Positions 1-5,881 of a stretch of 19,916 nt of DNA are shown here, in pieces. Origin of the DNA: Candidatus Moraniibacteriota bacterium. Its GTDB lineage: Bacteria > Patescibacteriota > Minisyncoccia > Moranbacterales > UBA2206. The number at the start of each line of letters is the position of its first letter. Position 1 is the stretch's first letter. A program made the translations under genes and the position numbers. The stretch covers positions 1-19,916 of the forward strand of contig JAPLXF010000043.1 in the NCBI GenBank assembly GCA_026396205.1, in the 5' to 3' direction. The notes under the pieces are model-generated. The model was not told where the DNA came from, did not search any database, and was given only the letters and a program-made list of their open reading frames with translations.

Positions 1-242
1 ATGTAAATCTTATTTTCCGGCAGAGCCAATATTGTTTTGATTTTTTCGAGGATCCATGACATTTTGTGGCGATTGGCAGCTGTCATTGCAATCACTTTAA
101 TGAATTGTTCCAATATTTCATAAGCCATTTGCAAATCCTGTTGAAAGGATATGCTTTTCTCCATCCCTCTGCAAAAGCCAACTGTGTGATTTCCTCCGCA
201 AGTGCGGCAATAAGAAGATCCTCCCATTACATTTTCTTCCAT
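1..242 (-). CDS. Partial small protein with Cys/His metal-binding motif (runs off the window)
   Basis: An open frame starts at ATG 242-240 and stays open to base 1, so at least 80 residues are coded and the C-terminus lies outside. The start is fixed by a strong SD (AAAAGGAGGAATAATC then ATG). Residues 11-25 read YCRTCGGNHTVGFCR, a C-x2-C-x3-H-x5-C pattern that suggests a small zinc knuckle. The rest looks alpha-helical, with many Met, Ile, Lys and Glu residues. It begins 16 bp after the glycosyltransferase stop and may be the last gene of that operon. I do not recognise the family. The zinc site is an inference from Cys/His spacing alone. Confidence 0.7.
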   Translation of the reverse strand, partial: MEENVMGGSSYCRTCGGNHTVGFCRGMEKSISFQQDLQMAYEILEQFIKVIAMTAANRHKMSWILEKIKTILALPENKIY

Positions 243-258
243 GATTATTCCTCCTTTT

Positions 259-1431
259 CTATTTTGTTTTAAAGATTGCTATTACTTTCAAAAATTCCTT
301 GGCAGATTTCTGCCAACTAAATTTTTTGGCCTGCTTCAAGCCTTCTGCGCGCAGTTTATTATGAAATTCTTTATTTGTCAAAACTTGCTTCATGGCTTCA
401 TAAATTTCTTCCGGCCGGTCGGGATCGATTAAAATTCCGGCTTGGCCGACAATTTCCGGCAGCGATGAATTGTTGGAAGCGATCACCGGCACGCCGCAGG
501 CCATGGCTTCCAGCACCGGAAAGCCGAAACCTTCAAAAAACGACGGGTAGACAAAAAGCGAAGCCAGATTATAGACAAATTCCTTGTCGGCTTCATCGAC
601 AAAATTTATATTGAGTATTTTATCCTTGAATTCAGACTTTTCAATTTCGGAAAAAATTTCTCCAGTCAGCCAGCCAGTCTGCCCGGCAATGGCCAGCTTG
701 TATTTTTTAATTTCTTCGATGTTATTTTTGTAGGCGTATTTCTGCAAATGGTCGTAAGCCCGGATTAAGCCGATAATATTTTTCCGCGGTTCCACTGTTC
801 CCAGATACAAAATGAATTTGTAGGGCAATTGGTATTTTTCCTTGACGGCCAGCAATTTTTCGCTGTTGCGGTCAATAACTTGGAATTTTTCCGCCACTCC
901 GCTGTAAATAGTGGTTAATTTTTGGAAATTAATTTTGTATAACTCGGCTACGTCTTCCCGCGTTGAATCGGACACGGCAATGATTTTATCCGCCCGCCGG
1001 CAGAGCTTTTTCGGATTGATAAATATATGCCACAATCTTCTCTTCCAGGAAAAAGTTTCCGGATATCTTTCAAAACTCAAGTCATGGATAGTCAGGATTA
1101 ATTTTACTTTCCGGCCCAGGGCTCCAAAAATAATATTGGGCATAAAGAAAATATCGCAGCCGCCGATCAGCCGGTCGATTTTCGGCCAGCCCAGATACCA
1201 AAAAGAAAGGTTCAACAATTTATTGGGAATGCGGAAGGCCTTGAGCTTAACCCTCGGATATTTTTTAAGCCACTCAAAATCCGCCGGCGATTTTTTGAAA
1301 GAATTAAAAAAGAGAACATATTCATTCTCCTGATCCAAAGCGAAAAGATTTTCCAGAAGATTTAAAGTATACTCCTCGACTCCCGTCCTCCTTCCTTGGG
1401 TTAAACAGCGGACATCAATGCCAATGCGCAT
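259..1431 (-). CDS. GT4-family glycosyltransferase (GT-B fold)
   Basis: This 390-residue protein fits the usual length of GT4 enzymes, which move a sugar from a nucleotide-sugar donor to a glycan or lipid acceptor on the cytoplasmic face of the membrane. The N-terminus (MRIGIDVRCL, then GRRTGVEEYTLNL) is the acceptor-side Rossmann start with a Gly-rich loop. The C-terminal donor domain has FILYLGTVEPRKNI and the GT4 E-x7-E signature in EGFGFPVLEAMACGVPVIAS, followed by SLPEIVGQAGILIDP. The start is supported by a GGAG SD inside the end of the upstream wzz-like gene, only 4 bp away, so the two are co-transcribed. It resembles mannosyltransferases of O-antigen and exopolysaccharide clusters, but the sugar cannot be read from sequence. 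Confidence 0.93.
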   Translation of the reverse strand: MRIGIDVRCLTQGRRTGVEEYTLNLLENLFALDQENEYVLFFNSFKKSPADFEWLKKYPRVKLKAFRIPNKLLNLSFWYLGWPKIDRLIGGCDIFFMPNIIFGALGRKVKLILTIHDLSFERYPETFSWKRRLWHIFINPKKLCRRADKIIAVSDSTREDVAELYKINFQKLTTIYSGVAEKFQVIDRNSEKLLAVKEKYQLPYKFILYLGTVEPRKNIIGLIRAYDHLQKYAYKNNIEEIKKYKLAIAGQTGWLTGEIFSEIEKSEFKDKILNINFVDEADKEFVYNLASLFVYPSFFEGFGFPVLEAMACGVPVIASNNSSLPEIVGQAGILIDPDRPEEIYEAMKQVLTNKEFHNKLRAEGLKQAKKFSWQKSAKEFLKVIAIFKTK

Positions 1432-1435
1432 ATTT

Positions 1436-2041
1436 TCACTCCAAATAATGGATAATGAGGACTGCCCAAAAAGCTAAAAATAATCCAATTGCCAGCGAGG
1501 CCAAAAAAATTATCAGCGGTGAAATTTTATTTAAAATTATAATCGGGTCGTAAGCCACCACTTTAAACCAGCTGATTTCTTTCTGGTCAATATTCAGCTG
1601 ATTTGTAGACTTTGAAACATGCGCCGTGATTGAATCGGCGATTTTTTTGGCGATTTCCGGATTCGGCGCCGAATAGGAAACAGTTACAATCTGAGAAGAC
1701 ATTTTTTCCGGTTTTAAAAGTTTGGAAAGTTTGCGGACACTGAATTGGCTGGTGCTAATTCCGGCTTGGTCAAAAATATCCGCCGCTAAGCGTGGGCTTT
1801 TCAACCACTCCACAATTGTTTCAGCGAATTTTTCGTCAGCCTGCAAGCGATAAAAATCGTCATATTGGTAATCGGCGGAGTTCTGCGCTCCACTGCGGGT
1901 AATATTCAAAGTCAGTGAAACATTGTAGGCGATCGGCTGCCAAGTGAAATAAGCGAAAGCGACCACTATAACCAAAGCCGTTATTATCAGAAAAGTTTTT
2001 TGGTATTTTTTGATGATGGCGAGATATTCTTTAAGATCCAT
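1436..2041 (-). CDS. Wzz-like polysaccharide chain-length determinant / co-polymerase
   Basis: The 201-residue protein has the topology of Wzz/PCP proteins: a short cytoplasmic N-terminus (MDLKEYLAIIKKYQ), TM1 at about residues 16-34, an extracytoplasmic region of roughly 130 residues, and TM2 at about 172-195 ending near the C-terminus. The motif ISPLIIFLASLAIGLFLAF matches the usual Pro-containing TM2. The extracytoplasmic part is shorter than in enterobacterial Wzz. Such proteins set glycan length together with a Wzy polymerase; no polymerase is in the window. It sits between two GT4 glycosyltransferases. The upstream AT-rich repeat block separates it from the gene at 2188, and no SD is visible at its start. 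Confidence 0.8.
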   Translation of the reverse strand: MDLKEYLAIIKKYQKTFLIITALVIVVAFAYFTWQPIAYNVSLTLNITRSGAQNSADYQYDDFYRLQADEKFAETIVEWLKSPRLAADIFDQAGISTSQFSVRKLSKLLKPEKMSSQIVTVSYSAPNPEIAKKIADSITAHVSKSTNQLNIDQKEISWFKVVAYDPIIILNKISPLIIFLASLAIGLFLAFWAVLIIHYLE

Positions 2042-2187
2042 GGATTTGTAATTTTAAATTTTTAATTTTAAATTTTAAAACAATGTTTTAATTTTTAAAT
2101 TTCAAAATTAATTCATTGGAAATTGTTTAGAAATTAGAAATTAGAAATTAGAAATTGATTATGGAAAAACCCTCAAAAATCGCATAC
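2042..2187. repeat. AT-rich intergenic repeat block with (AGAAATT)x4
   Basis: This 146-bp gap is almost entirely A and T and consists of permutations of AAATT and TTAAAATT. Positions 2129-2156 are four exact tandem copies of the 7-mer AGAAATT. Similar filler occurs at 15672-15770 and, as GGAAATT units, inside the RNase P RNA at 5341-5373. No ORF, terminator or convincing promoter is visible. Confidence 0.8.
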
Positions 2188-3300
2188 TTATTGATTTTTT
2201 AACCGTTCTTTATACCGCACCAATTCTGCTTCAATGTAGTCTTTTATTTTACTCTTAAACAATTCCCTGTCAAATTTGAGCGATTGGCTGCGGATGTATT
2301 GCGGATTGAATTTTATATCTTCAAATTTTTTAACCGCCGTCACAATATCTGCCGCTGTCTGGTTTTCGAAGAATACGCCGGTCCGGCCTTCTTCCATATG
2401 TTCGGGAATATCGCCGCCTCGGAAAGCAATGACCGGCCGGCCGGAAGCCATGGCTTCAACGGCCACGATGCCAAAATCCTCTTCCTGCGGAAAAATAAAA
2501 GCCCGGCACTCGGCGTAATATCTGGCCAATTTTTTATCATCCACCCGCCCCAGAAATTTTATATTCGGCCCGGCCATTTTTTTGAGCTTCTTCATCTCCG
2601 GGCCGCGTCCGATAATTTTCAATGGCAATTTCAGTTCATTGAAAGCTTCGATGGCAATGTCGTGGCGTTTGTAAGCCAAAAGCCGGCCAACCATCAAAAA
2701 GTAATCCCCCGTTTTTTCGCTGACATAGAAATCTCGGGTATTCACCGGCGGATGGATGACTTCGGCGTCGCGCTTGTAATATTTTTTGATCCGTTTGGCG
2801 ACGAAATTGGAATTGGCAATCAATTTGTCCACCCGTTCCACGCTCACTCGGTCCCAGACCCGGATTAAATTCATGGCGAAAGGAATTATTTTTTTGATAA
2901 AGCCGGGGAAGCTGAAATCGCTGGTGTATTTCTGGCAGTCGTCCCAGGCGTAGCGCATCGGCGTGTGCATATAGCAGATATGCAAAGTGTCCGGGCTGGT
3001 TATCAAGCCTTTGGCATAGCTGGAAGAATCGGAAAGCACAATGTCATATTGGGACAAATCAAACTGCTCGATAGCAGTGGGCATGAATTGCGGGAAAATC
3101 CGGTGCCGTTTTTTGGCGAAGGGCAGTTTCTGGATAAAAGAAGTCCGGATTTCCTTGTTCGCAAAAATGCCGTGCATGGCATCTCGGTCATAAACTAAAG
3201 TATAAATCGGCGCGTAGGGAAAAAGTTCGGTGAAGCATTCCAGCACCCTTTCCGCGCCTCCATATTGGACTAAATAATCATGGACTAAGGCAATACGCAT
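2188..3300 (-). CDS. GT4-family glycosyltransferase (GT-B fold)
   Basis: The protein has 370 residues. The N-terminus MRIALVHDYLVQYGGAERVL carries the Gly-Gly-Ala-Glu acceptor loop typical of GT4 enzymes. The donor half has FLMVGRLLAYKRHDIAIEAF, then FPQEEDFGIVAVEAMASGRP with the E-x7-E signature, and GGDIPEHMEEGRTGVFF. It should act in the cytoplasm or at the inner face of the membrane in assembling the surface glycan made by its neighbours. Its ATG lies 6 nt after a good promoter and has no SD, so the mRNA is predicted to be leaderless. The sugar and linkage are unknown. Confidence 0.93.
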   Translation of the reverse strand: MRIALVHDYLVQYGGAERVLECFTELFPYAPIYTLVYDRDAMHGIFANKEIRTSFIQKLPFAKKRHRIFPQFMPTAIEQFDLSQYDIVLSDSSSYAKGLITSPDTLHICYMHTPMRYAWDDCQKYTSDFSFPGFIKKIIPFAMNLIRVWDRVSVERVDKLIANSNFVAKRIKKYYKRDAEVIHPPVNTRDFYVSEKTGDYFLMVGRLLAYKRHDIAIEAFNELKLPLKIIGRGPEMKKLKKMAGPNIKFLGRVDDKKLARYYAECRAFIFPQEEDFGIVAVEAMASGRPVIAFRGGDIPEHMEEGRTGVFFENQTAADIVTAVKKFEDIKFNPQYIRSQSLKFDRELFKSKIKDYIEAELVRYKERLKNQ

Positions 3301-3306
3301 AGTCAG

Positions 3307-3335
3307 ATTTTAGCTTTATCTAGAAAATATGGCAA
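3307..3335 (-). promoter_or_regulatory. Promoter of the 3300 glycosyltransferase, predicted leaderless
   Basis: On the minus strand there is TTGCCA (3335-3330), a 17-nt spacer, then TAAAAT (3312-3307). CTGACT and the ATG follow at once, so the expected +1 is at or next to the A of the start codon. The promoter begins directly after the U-tract of the preceding gene's terminator. Confidence 0.65.
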
Positions 3336-3337
3336 AT

Positions 3338-3367
3338 AAAAAACGGGTATAAAATTGCTTATACCCG
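3338..3367 (-). terminator. Rho-independent terminator after the 82-aa gene
   Basis: A 9-bp perfect stem, CGGGTATAA (5' arm 3367-3359) with TTATACCCG (3352-3344), has a 6-nt loop and is followed by a run of six U on the minus strand (3343-3338). Confidence 0.9.
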
Positions 3368-3395
3368 CTTTATCAATTTATTTTCCAACCTAGCA

Positions 3396-3644
3396 TTATC
3401 TGCTATAGCGTTTTCCGTTAGCATTATAACCTTGAATGAACTTCAGTTTTTTAACACTTTCCACAAATGATATTCTGGGGTCGCTAATTCCCCTGAGATC
3501 CATTCCTGTAATCACATATTCGACCGCTTCAAAAAATTCCTGTGTATTTATCAAATAGCGGCCAAATCGTACCGTGTCAGTGCTTGTTGGCAAAATTTGT
3601 ACTTCGATACTTCTGCTATTTTCCAACTTAATATCAAATCCCAT
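3396..3644 (-). CDS. Small hypothetical protein, 82 aa
   Basis: The start at 3644 has a strong SD (AAGGAGGTAATT then ATG), and a clear terminator lies 29 bp past the stop, so this is a genuine small gene. The protein is soluble and mixed alpha/beta with no Cys cluster or membrane segment. It begins MGFDIKLENSRSIEVQILP and contains FGRYLINTQEFFEAVEYVI. I do not recognise the family. It lies between the sugar-phosphate transferase, which ends 36 bp upstream, and a glycosyltransferase with its own promoter, so it may be the last gene of the transferase transcript. Confidence 0.8.
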   Translation of the reverse strand: MGFDIKLENSRSIEVQILPTSTDTVRFGRYLINTQEFFEAVEYVITGMDLRGISDPRISFVESVKKLKFIQGYNANGKRYSR

Positions 3645-3679
3645 AATTACCTCCTTAAAATATGAAGTTTTTAAAAAAG

Positions 3680-5185
3680 CTACAGATTCTCCCTTTTTCT
3701 AAATAGAACTCCAATGGTCTTAAGGCAAATTTGGGTATCCAGCCACAAAGACCAGTTCTCAATGTAATACAAATCTAGCTTATATTCATCTTCAAAGTCA
3801 AGGTCCGACCGGCCGGAAATTTGCGCCATGCCGGTCACGCCGGGCTTGATGGTCAAGAGACGCCGGTGGTATTCCATATATTTTTCCACTTCCCGTTTCT
3901 GGTGCGGCCGCGGCCCGACCATGCTCATAGAACCGAGCAGGACATTGAAAAACTGCGGCAATTCGTCAATGGAATATTTTTCAATGAAATTTCCGACGCG
4001 GGTTTTGCGCGGATCATTTTTGATTTTATACAGCGGGCCTTCACGCACGCTTTGCTTGGCAATCAGTTCTTTTTCTAATTCCAGCGCTTTTTGTAAATTG
4101 TTATTTTCTTTAGTCACACAACACTCCCACTTCATGTAGCGGAATTTATAGACAAAAAATTTTCGGCCGTCGGCGCCGATCCTTTCATTTTTATAAATAA
4201 CCGGCCCGGCGCTTTCCAGCTTGATTAAAAGAGCGGTTATCAGCGTTATCGGCGAAGTAATAATAATTCCCACGATTGAAGCGATAACGTCGAAGGTACG
4301 CTTCAGAATTTTTCCCCAGCCGTCCAGTGGCGTGTGTTTGATTTCAATCAGCGGTTCTCCGCTCAAAACTCCCATTTCAAAACGCGGTGTCTGTAAAGTG
4401 GTAGGAATATACTTATAGCCGATATTGTTGATGGCGCAAAAGTCAATTAATTTTTCCTGCTCGTCGTCAGTCAGATACGGGTCGCAGACAATAATTTCGT
4501 CTATGCCTTTTTCTTCTTTAATTTGCCTGACTATTTTAAGCCGGGCATTGCTGATTCTATCCACTACGCGATAACCCAGATTTTTTTTCCGATGGATCAA
4601 TTTATAAATCAGATCCATTTTGCCGTTGTAGCCAATCAGTAATACCCGGTGGACACCGAGGCCGTATTTTCGCAGCAGCCATTTCTGAAAAATGTGGAGT
4701 AAAGAACGGGCGATAGTTATGTAGAGTGTAGCCAAACCCCAGGCAGCCAAAATTATGAAACGCGAGGAAAACCACTCCCGCTTTAAAAATATAGCGACGA
4801 TAATGATGACCAAGCCGACGGAAGTAGCCGTGAAAACTTTAACCATTTCCCGCCAAAACTTTTTGGTCACCCGGATGTTATACAAACCTTCAATGGCATA
4901 AATTAAAATGAAGAGCGGTGCTACCATCAAAATTATTTTTAAGTAAGCGTTAAAGGGAAACTCATAAAGCTTGGGTTTCAGAGCCAAAATCTGCGGAACA
5001 TTCCGAATTGAAAAAGCCGTCATCGCGGCTAAAATAATCATCAGAAAATCTACGGGAACTTGGATAAAGCTAAAAAATAGTTCTGATTTCTTCATAGTAT
5101 GCGAATGCCTTACGAAAGGCACATGCGAATATTTAGTAACTGTTCGTAGATTCGAATTTTTATTCGTATCATTCGAATCGGACAT
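3680..5185 (-). CDS. Polyprenyl-phosphate sugar-1-phosphate transferase (WcaJ/WbaP family)
   Basis: Enzymes of this family start glycan assembly by moving a hexose-1-phosphate from UDP-sugar to undecaprenyl phosphate in the membrane. From M31 there are about four N-terminal TM helices (about residues 36-160), a Rossmann-like central domain (VLLIGYNGKMDLI onward), a fifth hydrophobic helix (FDVIASIVGIIITSPITLIT) and the catalytic domain. That domain shows the ERIGADGRKFFVYKFRYM block (usually KFRSM), a Y-S-I-D-E-L-P-Q motif, SMSMVGPRPH and KPGVTGMAQISGRS. Length (501 aa) is normal. The start is uncertain: ATG 5185 abuts the RNase P RNA and adds 30 low-complexity residues coded by ATTCG-type repeats, whereas M31 (ATG 5095) looks like a natural start. 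Neither has an SD. The sugar is unknown. Confidence 0.92.
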   Translation of the reverse strand: MSDSNDTNKNSNLRTVTKYSHVPFVRHSHTMKKSELFFSFIQVPVDFLMIILAAMTAFSIRNVPQILALKPKLYEFPFNAYLKIILMVAPLFILIYAIEGLYNIRVTKKFWREMVKVFTATSVGLVIIIVAIFLKREWFSSRFIILAAWGLATLYITIARSLLHIFQKWLLRKYGLGVHRVLLIGYNGKMDLIYKLIHRKKNLGYRVVDRISNARLKIVRQIKEEKGIDEIIVCDPYLTDDEQEKLIDFCAINNIGYKYIPTTLQTPRFEMGVLSGEPLIEIKHTPLDGWGKILKRTFDVIASIVGIIITSPITLITALLIKLESAGPVIYKNERIGADGRKFFVYKFRYMKWECCVTKENNNLQKALELEKELIAKQSVREGPLYKIKNDPRKTRVGNFIEKYSIDELPQFFNVLLGSMSMVGPRPHQKREVEKYMEYHRRLLTIKPGVTGMAQISGRSDLDFEDEYKLDLYYIENWSLWLDTQICLKTIGVLFRKRENL

Positions 5186-5253
5186 GAATTGAACGAAATT
5201 TTATCAAGGCAAATCTATAAGCCGGATTCTGTCGAGAACAATCATTTATCTAG

Positions 5254-5389
5254 CCCCGATATTGCTATCGGGGTCAAGCGGCACCTCAACCACTGCTCCG
5301 CAGTGGAAATACCAAATCCCAAGATACAAAAACCAAATTTAATTGGAAATTGAAAATTGGAAATTGGAAATTCCAATGCGAAGCATTGG
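5254..5389. repeat. Cluster of palindromes and AT repeats inside rnpB (3' variable region)
   Basis: Within the RNase P RNA lie CCCCGATA-ttgc-TATCGGGG (5254-5273), CCACTGC-tcc-GCAGTGG (5290-5306) and CCAATGC-gaa-GCATTGG (5373-5389), with AT-rich GGAAATT-type repeats at 5341-5373. In a standard RNase P RNA this stretch, between the GCAAGGCC block and the CTAGATAAATGA block, holds shorter helices. The first hairpin may replace a normal helix; the others look added. Confidence 0.75.
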
Positions 5390-5517
5390 TGATACGGCCT
5401 TGCATCAGGTAGGGTTTACCATTATTTACTGTCGCCAGTAATAAACTGCTGTAATTTATAGCTTCGCTAATCAGCTGATAAAGCGAAGGTAAATATCAGC
5501 AAACTTTTCACCTTTTC

Positions 5518-5626
5518 TCCGACGTAACGTCGGAATAGTATTGTCTCTGTGGCACTTTCCCTAATTCTATATTGCGATAGAACTGATGGACGTTATCCAT
5601 TACCTACTTCTCCGACGTAAAGTCGG
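5518..5626. repeat. Two near-identical palindromes inside rnpB (5' half)
   Basis: TCCGACGTAACGTCGGA (5518-5534) and TCCGACGTAAAGTCGGA (5611-5627) are two copies of one hairpin with a single base difference in 17. They occupy two different helices of the same RNase P RNA. Two copies of one palindrome in non-equivalent positions point to a dispersed element rather than to inherited helices. Confidence 0.75.
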
Positions 5627-5728
5627 AGGATGTCCGGACTTTCCTACCTATTATTTAATTAAAAACAATAGATTAATTGTCCAATTTACCTTGATAAAAT
5701 TGAGTTCAATTTTTAAAAAACATCTATA

Positions 5729-5757
5729 ATAGTATATCAATTTTAACGGTTTGTCAA
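5729..5757 (-). promoter_or_regulatory. rnpB promoter
   Basis: On the minus strand there is TTGACA (5757-5752), a 17-nt spacer, then TACTAT (5734-5729). The expected start is near 5720, about 10 nt ahead of the extended P1 helix. The -35 box touches the outer end of the inverted-repeat element at 5757-5856. Confidence 0.7.
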
Positions 5758-5856
5758 CCCCGTTAGAAATTTAAAACAGCGCAAACCTAATCATATAAAT
5801 TACTCGTATTTTTATCTAATGATAACAAGTTATGAGAGGCTTATTTCTAACGGGGT
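5757..5856. mobile_element. 100-bp inverted-repeat (MITE-like) element next to the rnpB promoter
   Basis: Perfect 14-bp terminal inverted repeats, ACCCCGTTAGAAAT (5757-5770) and its complement (5843-5856), flank about 72 bp of AT-rich sequence with no ORF. I see no target duplication. The right end also forms a second, overlapping hairpin, GGCTTATTT/AAATAAGCC (5838-5866), just after the valS stop; it lacks a U-tract. The valS-rnpB gap holds nothing else. Confidence 0.6.
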
Positions 5857-5881
5857 AAATAAGCCTTATATATGTTTAAAA

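Larger units (their letters stand above)
5188..5710 (-). ncRNA. rnpB: RNase P RNA (catalytic RNA of tRNA 5' maturation)
   Basis: Conserved blocks appear in order on the minus strand: GGAAAGTCCGGAC (about 5644-5632), GGGAAAGTGCCACAGAGACA, GGTGAAA, GGTAAACCCTACCTG with GCAAGGCC, CTAGATAAATGATTG and CGACAGAATCCGGCTTATAG near the 3' end. P1 is formed by 5701-5689 with 5209-5197 (13 bp) and is prolonged, after a 2x2 loop, by ATTGAAC/GTTCAAT (5710-5704 with 5194-5188). At about 510-520 nt it is longer than the usual 350-420 nt. The excess comes from GC-rich palindromes and AT repeats in variable helices. No terminator separates it from the sugar transferase ATG at 5185, so it is probably processed from a longer transcript. 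Confidence 0.93.

Noticed and set aside
2129..2156. CRISPR-like repeat array
   Set aside because: The 7-bp AGAAATT units are directly adjacent with no spacers; it is a simple tandem repeat.
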